A stretch of DNA of 6,081 nt. Source: Betaproteobacteria bacterium (GTDB taxonomy: Bacteria > Pseudomonadota > Gammaproteobacteria > Burkholderiales > Rhodocyclaceae). This document shows, piece after piece, positions 1-5,697 of this stretch. Position numbers and translations under genes: made by a program. Each line of letters starts with the position of its first letter. Position 1 is the stretch's first letter. The notes under the pieces are model-generated. The model saw only the letters and a list, made by a program, of their open reading frames with translations. It did no database searches and was not told the origin of the DNA. The stretch lies in assembly GCA_020047725.1 (NCBI GenBank), contig JAIFNM010000173.1:1-6081 (forward strand). Reading direction: 5' to 3'.

Positions 1-554
1 CCCTGCGCATGGTGCCGAACCTCGACGTCTGGCGTCCATGCGACAGCGTCGAAGCCTTCGTCGCCTGGCAAATCGCCGTCGAACACCGCAGTACCCCAAC
101 GGCGCTGATCCTCACTCGCCAGAATTTGCCGCATCAGGCACGCGACGCCGGACAGATCGAAGCCATCCGCAAGGGCGGCTATGTGCTCAAGGATTGCGTC
201 GGTACGCCAAAGGCCGTGATTATCGCTACCGGCTCGGAAGTGAGTCTGGCGGTTACCGCCCAGGCCGCACTTGCCGAGAAGGGGATCGCTGTACGCATCG
301 TCTCGATGCCGTCGAACTTCATGTTCGACCAGCAGGGCGCCGCCTATCGTGAAGCGGTTCTCCCGCGCGGCATTCCACGTGTGGCAGTGGAAGCCGGTGT
401 CAGCAGCTACTGGCGCCAGTATGTGGGTCTCGAAGGTGCCGTGGTCGGCATCGACCGCTTTGGCGAATGCGGCCCGGCCGGTCAGGTGTTTGAGTTCCTC
501 GGCATCACGGCCGCCAAGGTGGCTGAGGCGGTTGAAAGCGTAATCGCCGGCTGA
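1..554 (+). CDS. tkt: Transketolase, C-terminal part (5' end outside window)
   Basis: Transketolase moves two-carbon ketol units between sugar phosphates in the non-oxidative pentose phosphate pathway (and the Calvin cycle, if present). It uses TPP and Mg2+ in the cytoplasm. The reading frame is already open at base 3, so the Met at base 9 is internal. Only the last 183 residues of an enzyme usually about 660-680 residues long are here. They cover the end of the pyrimidine-binding domain (LRMVPNLDVWRPCDSVE, then LTRQNLP) and the whole C-terminal transketolase domain. Family landmarks include IIATGSEVSLA, VSMPS..MFD, the AAYREAVLP stretch, RVAVEAG, YW..YVGLEGAVVG and FGECGPAG. The gene ends at TGA just before a strong terminator, so it is the last gene of its transcription unit. 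The catalytic N-terminal domain lies outside the window, so enzyme integrity cannot be judged. The family assignment is secure; the isozyme is not determined. Confidence 0.96.
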   Translation, partial: LRMVPNLDVWRPCDSVEAFVAWQIAVEHRSTPTALILTRQNLPHQARDAGQIEAIRKGGYVLKDCVGTPKAVIIATGSEVSLAVTAQAALAEKGIAVRIVSMPSNFMFDQQGAAYREAVLPRGIPRVAVEAGVSSYWRQYVGLEGAVVGIDRFGECGPAGQVFEFLGITAAKVAEAVESVIAG

Positions 555-576
555 ACCAGAACGGCCGTCACTTAGC

Positions 577-607
577 AAAAGGCCCGGCGTTCGCGCCGGG
601 CCTTTTT
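577..607 (+). terminator. Intrinsic terminator of tkt, symmetric enough to work both ways
   Basis: A perfect 9-bp GC stem (GGCCCGGCG at 581-589 with CGCCGGGCC at 594-602) closes a TTCG loop. It is flanked by AAAA at 577-580 and TTTTT at 603-607. It lies 22 bases after the tkt stop codon. Because the A-tract mirrors the T-tract, the same element would also stop transcription arriving on the minus strand. Confidence 0.95.
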
Positions 608-663
608 ATTGCTCGAAAAAGTAGCCGGCCTGCAGACCAATAAATACGGGCATCTTCAACACA

Positions 664-679
664 TGGCCTGTGCAGGCCA
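664..679. repeat. Perfect inverted repeat TGGCCTG-TG-CAGGCCA
   Basis: Seven-base arms surround a 2-base centre. As RNA this would fold as a 6-bp stem with a GTGC loop. No T-run follows on either strand, so it is not an intrinsic terminator. A protein-binding dyad or chance are both possible. Confidence 0.4.
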
Positions 680-766
680 ACAAGCATGCGGGTCTCGGGG
701 CAGACCATTCCAGACTGCCTTGACAACGCCCCTCCAGCCCTGCACCCATGCTCAAAACACCTAGCC

Positions 767-795
767 TTGACCCCTCCCGAAATAGTGAGTAGCCT
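767..795 (+). promoter_or_regulatory. Weak sigma70-like promoter candidate for the GGDEF gene
   Basis: TTGACC (767-772) matches the -35 consensus at five of six positions. After 17 bases comes TAGCCT (790-795), which matches the -10 consensus at only three of six. A start near 802 would give a leader of about 120 bases before the ATG at 921. The call rests on spacing and the -35 box only. Confidence 0.22.
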
Positions 796-920
796 GCCGG
801 CATGAGGTTTTTCCTCGGGGTTCCCATGAGATCCGCTGGCGATTCACACCATAAATCGTGCACGAACGGTGATGAGCAACACTCAAGTTCCGCGCAAAAT
901 CGTCTGCCCTGATTGACGAT

Positions 921-2126
921 ATGATCACGGACGTGCTTAGCAACGGAACCAGAACGTGGACCGGCTTCGTCCTCGTCGCCATCACGCAGCTTGGGCTGCT
1001 CATTACCGTTGCACTGTCCTTCTCGTTCTTCGGAATGGACTTTGCTCCGTTCGCCGTTGTTGCCATCATTTGCCTGGCACTCGCTAACACCGGACTGACG
1101 GTGCTTTATCTGAGCTTCCGCTCGTTCAAGGAGTCTTCGCGCCGGATGCGCCTGTTGGCCGAGATGAACGTACAGGTCAATCGCGAGATCCTCCTGAATG
1201 AAGACATCGAACTGATCTACCGCACCATTCTCGACTACCTTTTCAGCATCTTTGACAAGGCCAAGATGGGGTCGGTGCTGATTCTGGGCGACGACGGCTA
1301 CCTGCGCTTCGCATCATCGCGTGGACACACCGAGGACTTCGTCGAGAAGTTTCGCCTGAAACTGGAGGATTGCTTTCTGTATCAGGAAACCGGCGGCTCG
1401 ATCAAGGAAACACGGTTGATCACGCATGAAACCTTCGCCCGAATATTCACCATGTTCCCCCCGGAAACCTGGGAGTATCAGTCGGTCATCAGCGCTCCAC
1501 TCTTCATTGGCGACCGGCTTTTCGGACTTCTCAATCTCGACTCGGACAAGCCCGACAGTTTCAACGATGAGGATGTACGCATCGTCGAGCGCTTTCGGGC
1601 ACAGATCGAGGTTGGACTGCTAGCCCGCGAGCACTATCGGTCGAGCATCGAGCGCTACCACGTGGATTCGCTCACTGGGCTCTTCTCGCGCCGCTACTTC
1701 GAGGACCTGTTCAGTGCAACTCTCGACCGGGCAGGCCGCTACAATGAAACATTTGTAGTAGCGCTGTTTGACGCCGACGGGCTCAAATACGTCAACGACA
1801 CCTTTGGCCACCTGGCCGGCGACCAGATGCTCATACTGATCGCCAAGGCGATCCGGGCGTCCTGCCGCAAATCGGACATCATCGGGCGATTTGGCGGTGA
1901 CGAATTCATCGCCGTATACCACGTCGCCGGAACGGAAATGATCGAGAAGAATATCGCCGGTATCCTGTCCAGTTTCCGCGCCAAGCCCGTCAGTTTTGGC
2001 GACAAGGAGCATCGCCTGTCGTTCAGCTACGGACTCGCCCGCTTCCCTGAAGACGGAACGGATCTGGACTCACTCACCGAGGCGGCTGACAAACGGCTCT
2101 ACGCGATGAAAACCAAACACAGATAA
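921..2126 (+). CDS. Membrane-anchored diguanylate cyclase with GAF sensor domain
   Basis: This 401-residue protein is predicted to make the second messenger cyclic di-GMP from two GTP at the inner face of the cytoplasmic membrane. Two hydrophobic helices (about residues 15-37 and 42-66) are joined by a very short loop. A basic, helical linker (67-92) follows. Next comes a GAF-like domain (about 92-235, with SVLIL, SVISAPLFIGDRLFGLLNLDS and a closing helix), which would sense an unknown ligand. The GGDEF domain runs from D249 (DSLTGL) to the end. It has metal-binding FDAD at 283-286 with D284, ND at 292-293, and an intact GGDEF at 325-329. RKSD at 316-319 lies exactly five residues before it, which is the RxxD product-inhibition site, so the enzyme looks active and feedback-controlled. 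No EAL or HD-GYP domain is present. The ATG at 921 has no clear Shine-Dalgarno sequence. It is chosen because the next in-frame Met (39) would remove the first helix and a stop lies upstream at 873. The gene stands alone on its strand. The physiological output is unknown. Confidence 0.93.
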   Translation: MITDVLSNGTRTWTGFVLVAITQLGLLITVALSFSFFGMDFAPFAVVAIICLALANTGLTVLYLSFRSFKESSRRMRLLAEMNVQVNREILLNEDIELIYRTILDYLFSIFDKAKMGSVLILGDDGYLRFASSRGHTEDFVEKFRLKLEDCFLYQETGGSIKETRLITHETFARIFTMFPPETWEYQSVISAPLFIGDRLFGLLNLDSDKPDSFNDEDVRIVERFRAQIEVGLLAREHYRSSIERYHVDSLTGLFSRRYFEDLFSATLDRAGRYNETFVVALFDADGLKYVNDTFGHLAGDQMLILIAKAIRASCRKSDIIGRFGGDEFIAVYHVAGTEMIEKNIAGILSSFRAKPVSFGDKEHRLSFSYGLARFPEDGTDLDSLTEAADKRLYAMKTKHR

Positions 2127-2152
2127 GAACGCACGGGCCCGAGCGGCGGCGG

Positions 2153-2812
2153 TCACCACAACACCACCAGTTTTCCATCAACCAGCCGGTAGCCGCGCGC
2201 CGACATGGAGCGCGCCTCGACTTCGTCGTGCGTTACCAGAAGCGTCGTCATCCCTGCTGTCGTTATGCGCTGCCGGAACTCCTCGCGCAGACTGCTGCGC
2301 AACTCGGCATCAAGCGCTGAGAACGGCTCATCCAGCAGCAACAGGCGGGGCTGGGTAATGAGCGCACGCGCCAGCGCCACACGCTGCTGTTCGCCACCGG
2401 AGAGCTTCCACACCTTTTGCCCGGCGTGCGAGGACAAGCCAAACAATGCCAGCAGATCCAGCGCCCGTCGCCGTGCAAGCGGACGCGCCACCCTTTGCTC
2501 GACCAACCCAAAGGCAACGTTATCCTGAACATCCAGGTGTGGAAACAGCGCGAAATCCTGAAACATCAGGGCAAAGCCACGCCGTTCCGGCGGCTCCCGA
2601 TCAATATCCTTGCCGTCGAAAATGACACGTCCGTCATCGAGAGGCTCCAGCCCGGCGATCATCTTGAGCAAGGTGCTTTTTCCCGAACCGGAAGGGCCAA
2701 GAATCGCCACGGTCTTCCCGGCTGACACTGTCAGGTTCAGGTCATCAGCCAGCAACCAGTCACCACCCGAAGGATCGTGGAAAGTTTTACGGAGACCTTT
2801 GAGTTCAAGCAT
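2153..2812 (-). CDS. thiQ: Thiamine-type ABC importer, ATP-binding protein (ThiQ-like)
   Basis: This 219-residue cytoplasmic ATPase would power the importer encoded by the two upstream genes. All nucleotide-binding elements are present in order: Walker A GPSGSGKST (39-47), Q-loop Gln85 in MFQDFALFPHL, signature LSGGEQQR (137-144), Walker B LLLLDEP (157-163) with catalytic Glu162, D-loop SALD (165-168) and switch His195 in VTHDEVEA. Its length fits the short ThiQ class, which lacks the C-terminal regulatory domain of MalK- or PotA-like ATPases. The start ATG at 2812 overlaps the permease stop by 8 bp. It is preceded by GAAGG six bases upstream, so translational coupling is likely. The motifs alone fit any importer ATPase of the iron/thiamine/sulfate/spermidine group. 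The ThiQ call comes from length and neighbours. The gene ends 26 bp from the convergent GGDEF gene with no visible terminator between them. Confidence 0.86.
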   Translation of the reverse strand: MLELKGLRKTFHDPSGGDWLLADDLNLTVSAGKTVAILGPSGSGKSTLLKMIAGLEPLDDGRVIFDGKDIDREPPERRGFALMFQDFALFPHLDVQDNVAFGLVEQRVARPLARRRALDLLALFGLSSHAGQKVWKLSGGEQQRVALARALITQPRLLLLDEPFSALDAELRSSLREEFRQRITTAGMTTLLVTHDEVEARSMSARGYRLVDGKLVVLW

Positions 2813-4412
2813 GGTATGCCTTCTTGCGGTTTATCTTGCGCTGTGTTCGGTTATCGATAGCCTTTGCCTGTGTTGTTTCGATGAGCAAGAAAGCCGCCAG
2901 GGCCAATGCCATCAGCAAACAGGCGAGCACCAGTGCGCCGTCCAGGTTGGCTGCGCCCGGTCGGCCAAGGCGTTGATAGATGAGCGTCGTCAGCGTCATC
3001 CATTCTGGCCGTGACAAGAACAGGGTGACGGCAAACTCGCCCAGCGACGTGGCGGCGGCGAAAGCCATCCCCCGACGCAAAGCGGGTGCAATCATCGGTA
3101 AGGTCACCCGCCAGAAACTGCGCCAGGGGGTCGCCCCGAGCGTACGCGCAGCCTGTTCGAGATGGGTCGGCAGGCTATCGAGCGCCGAACCAATTGATTT
3201 GGCGACAAACGGATAGGCCAGGAGCGCGTAGGCGGCAACGAGCAATGGCAGGCTGGCGGTCCATTGCGGGTAGAGCAGGAGCAACCCGAACGCCACCGTC
3301 ACCGGGGACACGACAAAAGGCAGGAAAGCACTGGCGCGAAGCCATACCGAATGCCGTGCCGCCAGCGCATGGGTCAGCCCGAGGACAGTAGCCAGCGCCA
3401 GGGCAGTCATGGAAAAACGCAATGTGTTGCCCAGTGCGAGTCGCGTTTCTTCTTCAAGCAGAACGGCCCACGCGGTCGGACCAGCCAGGGCGGCACGCGC
3501 GACGATAGCCAGCAGTGGCGCCGCACAGAAAACAATCAGCACGAGCATGGCTCCGGCGACGGCCAAGCCTTGCCGGAGCGTTGCCGGGCGACGCAGGGCA
3601 ATAACGTCAGCGCGCGAAGGCGCGGCCAGCCGCTTTTCTACGAGGGCGTAAAGCAGCGCGACACCGCCTGTTAGCATCATCATGCACAGCGCCAGCGCGC
3701 CTGCTTCGGCCAGCTTCAGCTCGTGCGCAACCAGGGTGTAGATCTCGACTTCCACGGTGGCAAAGCGTTGTCCGCCCAGAATGAGCGCCAGTCCAAAACC
3801 GGAAAAGCAGTACAGGAAAACAAGAGACAAAGCCGACGCCAGCCACGGCGCAATGGCCGGCCACTCGACGCGCCAGAACGCCCGCCACGGTGTCGCGCCC
3901 AAGGTGCGTGCCGCGGCGACGCGCGATGCGCTGACCTGCGCCAGCGCATCGACGCCGGCACGCACCACTACGCACAGGTTGAAAAACAGGTTGCCGTAGA
4001 GCAGCAGCCACGGCGTATCCTGCAGATGAAAGCCCAGCCAGCCGCTGATCAGCCCACGCGGCCCCCACAAGGCGAGTACGCCCAGCGCCGCAACCAGTGT
4101 CGGCACGACGAAGGGCAGCATGAGCAGGCGTAATACAAGCGTGCGCCCGGAAAATTCGTAACGCGCCAGCACCCAGGCCACGGGCAAGCCAAGCGCCAGA
4201 GCGACAACGCAGGTCAGAACCGCCTGCACGAAGGTCCACACGATCCGCCAGCGCAGGTAATCATCCTGCCAGAGCGCGCCGACCATGCCCGCCAATGCGC
4301 TGGCACCACCTTCGAACAGCAGACGGAACACAGGTGCGGCCAGCATCACCAGCAGGAACCCGGCTGGCAACAAACCGACGGCGAGGCGCTGGAACAGCGG
4401 CTTCTGCAACAC
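2805..4412 (-). CDS. thiP: Thiamine-type ABC importer, fused two-domain permease (ThiP-like)
   Basis: This 535-residue inner-membrane protein would form the whole translocation pore, since both permease domains lie on one chain. E. coli ThiP has about the same length and the same fused layout. Roughly twelve hydrophobic segments fall into two halves (about 8-265 and 283-512). Each half carries an EAA coupling loop that docks on the ATPase: residues 165-190 and 419-444. The core AARTLGATPWR.FWRV is identical at 15 of 16 positions between the halves. SLGEFAVTLF near 456-465 and the TLTTLIYQRLGRPG segment are what I expect of ThiP- or FbpB-like permeases. The start is GTG at 4412, ten bases after the binding-protein stop, with a weak GAG-type ribosome site. 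The next codon is TTG and could serve instead. The C-terminus ends in a basic tail (NRTQRKINRKK). An iron(III) permease of the FbpB type is the main alternative; the neighbouring binding protein argues for thiamine. Confidence 0.88.
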   Translation of the reverse strand: MLQKPLFQRLAVGLLPAGFLLVMLAAPVFRLLFEGGASALAGMVGALWQDDYLRWRIVWTFVQAVLTCVVALALGLPVAWVLARYEFSGRTLVLRLLMLPFVVPTLVAALGVLALWGPRGLISGWLGFHLQDTPWLLLYGNLFFNLCVVVRAGVDALAQVSASRVAAARTLGATPWRAFWRVEWPAIAPWLASALSLVFLYCFSGFGLALILGGQRFATVEVEIYTLVAHELKLAEAGALALCMMMLTGGVALLYALVEKRLAAPSRADVIALRRPATLRQGLAVAGAMLVLIVFCAAPLLAIVARAALAGPTAWAVLLEEETRLALGNTLRFSMTALALATVLGLTHALAARHSVWLRASAFLPFVVSPVTVAFGLLLLYPQWTASLPLLVAAYALLAYPFVAKSIGSALDSLPTHLEQAARTLGATPWRSFWRVTLPMIAPALRRGMAFAAATSLGEFAVTLFLSRPEWMTLTTLIYQRLGRPGAANLDGALVLACLLMALALAAFLLIETTQAKAIDNRTQRKINRKKAYHA

Positions 4413-4422
4413 TAGACGGCTC

Positions 4423-5454
4423 TTACTTCAGCACCATCTTCGTCCAGCGGCTGACCCAGTCAGCATCTTTCTCGGCAATCGTCTCGGAACTGAGGCTGTC
4501 GAACGAAGCGGGTTCAACGGCGTGACGCATTACTTCAGCGCGCGCCGTGCCGGGCTCGGCAGGGAACATCCACATCGAGGTCTGCAACGCCTCCTGTACA
4601 GCCGGCGAACGCATGAATTCGATGAAACGTGCCGCCGCTTCGTGCTGTCCGCCACCCTTGATCAACGCCACGCCTTCAACCTGGCGGAACACCCCGCCTT
4701 TGAGGAACAACACGCCGGTCGGCGATTCGGTGATTTTCTCCTTGCTGTAAAAAACCTCGGCCGCCGGGCTGGTGGCATAACTCACGACCAGCGGACGCGT
4801 GCCGCCATTTTTCGAAAACTCGGTGTAATAGGCCTCGCTCCAGCCTTTGGCCACTTTCACGCCATTGGCACGCATGCGCGCCCACCAGTCAAATGCCGCC
4901 GTCTCGCCTAGCCCGGCGATGGTGGCCAGCAGGAAAACATGGCCGGGGCTGGACGTGGCCGGATTCTGGACAAGCAGCAGATCACGATATTGAGGCTGCG
5001 TCAGCTCTTCGAGCGTTTTGGGCAAAGGCAGACCAGACTTGGCAAACGCCGCCTTGTCGTAGTTCAGCGCAACAAAGCTGTAATCCACCGCCACCACGCC
5101 GTTGCCTACCGCCGGCGCACCGGCACGGACCGGCGGCGCACTGGCGTAGGCTTCAATCACATTGGCCGCCTGCGCCTTGGCCACCTGCGCATTGTCGATG
5201 CCAAAGACCACATCAGCAATCGGTTGCGCACGGGTAAGGATGAGCTTGTTCAGCAATTCGCCCGAATCGCCACCTTTGATCACGCTCAGTTTGACCCCGG
5301 CCTGCGCCTCGAACTGGGCCAGCAGGGGTTTAGGCAAAGAGAAAGAATTGTGCACCAGTACGCGCAACTCCTCGGCAAGCGCGTAAGGAGCGACAAACCA
5401 TGACAGCATCGCACAGGAGGTCGTCAGCACAAGGGAGAGCAGTCGCTGCTTCAA
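4423..5454 (-). CDS. thiB: Periplasmic thiamine/TPP-binding protein (ThiB-like)
   Basis: This 343-residue substrate-binding protein would capture thiamine or its phosphates in the periplasm and deliver them to the permease. An N-terminal Sec signal peptide is clear: basic MKQR, a hydrophobic core, then ALA|EE with cleavage expected after residue 27. The mature part matches the ThiB family in order: ADVVFGIDN (80-88), PATSSPG (165-171), VAKGWSEAYY (201-210), VVSYATSP (223-230), WMFP (295-298) and a W.SRW-type C-terminus. KGWSEAY, SY.TSP and WM.P are shared with E. coli ThiB from memory and include aromatic residues of the thiamine pocket. The segment where relatives carry H/Y-D-S-F reads HNSF here (35-38), so an Asp seems replaced by Asn. 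The start is TTG at 5454, chosen because AAAGGA lies seven bases upstream and because the signal peptide begins there. It is the first gene of the operon. Ligand could be thiamine, TMP, TPP or a related compound. Confidence 0.87.
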   Translation of the reverse strand: MKQRLLSLVLTTSCAMLSWFVAPYALAEELRVLVHNSFSLPKPLLAQFEAQAGVKLSVIKGGDSGELLNKLILTRAQPIADVVFGIDNAQVAKAQAANVIEAYASAPPVRAGAPAVGNGVVAVDYSFVALNYDKAAFAKSGLPLPKTLEELTQPQYRDLLLVQNPATSSPGHVFLLATIAGLGETAAFDWWARMRANGVKVAKGWSEAYYTEFSKNGGTRPLVVSYATSPAAEVFYSKEKITESPTGVLFLKGGVFRQVEGVALIKGGGQHEAAARFIEFMRSPAVQEALQTSMWMFPAEPGTARAEVMRHAVEPASFDSLSSETIAEKDADWVSRWTKMVLK

Positions 5455-5467
5455 GATAGTGTCCTTT
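5455..5467 (-). promoter_or_regulatory. Ribosome binding site that fixes the TTG start of thiB
   Basis: On the minus strand AAAGGA (5467-5462) stands seven bases before TTG at 5454. This is near-ideal spacing, and no ATG or GTG is similarly placed. It supports TTG as the true start, a codon that usually lowers translation efficiency. Confidence 0.85.
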
Positions 5468-5478
5468 CAACCGAAAGG
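5463..5478 (-). promoter_or_regulatory. Leader hairpin that covers the thiB Shine-Dalgarno sequence
   Basis: On the minus strand CCTTTC-GGTT-GAAAGG forms a perfect 6-bp stem with a 4-base loop. The 3' arm contains most of the AAAGGA ribosome site. The predicted transcription start (about 5477) falls at the foot of the hairpin, so nearly the whole leader would be this stem-loop. It could restrain translation or protect the 5' end of the mRNA. The structure is seen in the sequence; the role is inferred. Confidence 0.6.
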
Positions 5479-5483
5479 CCACG

Positions 5484-5512
5484 AGTATCCTTGACCAGCG
5501 CGGGCCGGTCAA
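5484..5512 (-). promoter_or_regulatory. Sigma70 promoter of the thiBPQ operon
   Basis: On the minus strand TTGACC (5512-5507, five of six to consensus) is followed by a 17-base spacer and GATACT (5489-5484, four of six). Start of transcription is expected near 5477, giving a leader of only about 23 bases before the TTG codon. The position directly upstream of the first operon gene supports it. Confidence 0.7.
5491..5512. promoter_or_regulatory. Dyad overlapping the -35 box and spacer, candidate operator
   Basis: TTGACC-N10-GGTCAA is a perfect 6-bp inverted repeat. One half is the -35 box itself and the other half ends one base before the -10 box. Inner bases extend the symmetry by GC/GC after one imperfect pair. 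A repressor bound here would block RNA polymerase. I cannot name the regulator. Confidence 0.5.
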
Positions 5513-5578
5513 ATTTTGCGTGAAAGGCGGAGCAGGCGGCGATCACTGACCCCGCCGCATGGGGCTCGGTTGCTTTTG

Positions 5579-5598
5579 AAACCGGCCGGGGCCGGCTT
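5579..5598. repeat. GC-rich near-perfect palindrome
   Basis: On the minus strand AAGCCGGC-CCCG-GCCGGTTT folds into an 8-bp stem with one G.T pair. No T-run follows on either strand, so termination by itself is doubtful. It sits about 70 bases upstream of the thiBPQ -35 box. Confidence 0.45.
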
Positions 5599-5628
5599 GA
5601 TCTGACATAAAGCAGTTCGAAGTACGAC

Positions 5629-5646
5629 GACACAACGGACACAACG
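5629..5646. repeat. Tandem 9-base duplication GACACAACG x2
   Basis: Two exact head-to-tail copies occupy 5629-5637 and 5638-5646. GACGAC precedes them. This could be slippage in decaying non-coding DNA or a pair of same-facing protein sites. It lies 50 bases before the SDR remnant. Confidence 0.6.
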
Positions 5647-5697
5647 AAGAACCTTTGGTTTTGTGAGTTTCCACGACTCATCTTGCGGGTGATTAGC

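Larger units (their letters stand above)
611..920. other. Intergenic region between tkt and the GGDEF gene
   Basis: I see no convincing gene in these 310 bases. The open minus-strand frame here (85 codons, 606-863) has codon choice unlike its neighbours and no family resemblance. Small inverted repeats are present: TGGCCTG/CAGGCCA at 664-679 with a 2-base centre, GGTCT/AGACC at 691-706 and CGATT/AATCG at 840-858. CATGAG occurs at 801-806 and again at 825-830. The region must hold the promoter of the downstream cyclase gene, but no site stands out strongly. I saw no c-di-GMP riboswitch landmarks. Confidence 0.6.
5513..5697. other. Non-coding stretch upstream of thiBPQ
   Basis: I see no gene here. 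It holds a GCGGCG/CGCCGC inverted repeat with an 11-base loop (5536-5558), a GC-rich palindrome (5579-5598) and a 9-base tandem duplication (5629-5646). No TPP riboswitch can be recognised on the minus strand: the CUGAGA and CUGAUCUGG-type conserved blocks are absent. The stretch borders the broken SDR gene and may contain the breakpoint that removed its 5' half. Confidence 0.6.

Noticed and set aside
767..795. MerR/CueR-type metal promoter before the cyclase gene
   Set aside because: CTTGACC with nearby TCCC recalls such promoters, but the required ACCTTCC/GGAAGGT dyad and the 19-base spacer are missing.
606..863. 85-codon minus-strand frame after tkt as a full gene
   Set aside because: Codon choice is unlike the neighbours, no ribosome site precedes its ATG, and only the last few residues look protein-like.
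611..920. c-di-GMP riboswitch upstream of the cyclase
   Set aside because: I could not find the conserved blocks of the GEMM classes, and the hairpins present are too small.
1620..2012. 130-codon minus-strand frame opposite the GGDEF domain
   Set aside because: It is antisense to a domain with fully recognisable motifs and shows no family features.
2127..2152. Bidirectional terminator between the convergent cyclase and thiQ genes
   Set aside because: The 26 bases are GC-rich but contain no stem with a T-run; transcripts may read into each other or end by Rho.
3607..4239. Long 210-codon open frame on the minus strand within the permease gene
   Set aside because: It is Arg/Ala/Gly-rich, resembles no family, and lies wholly inside thiP, which has clear homology in the other frame. 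High GC explains the lack of stops.
5413..5421. Lipoprotein signal in ThiB (Cys14)
   Set aside because: The residues before Cys14 are TTS, not a lipobox with Leu at -3, and a good Sec cleavage site ALA|EE follows at residue 27.
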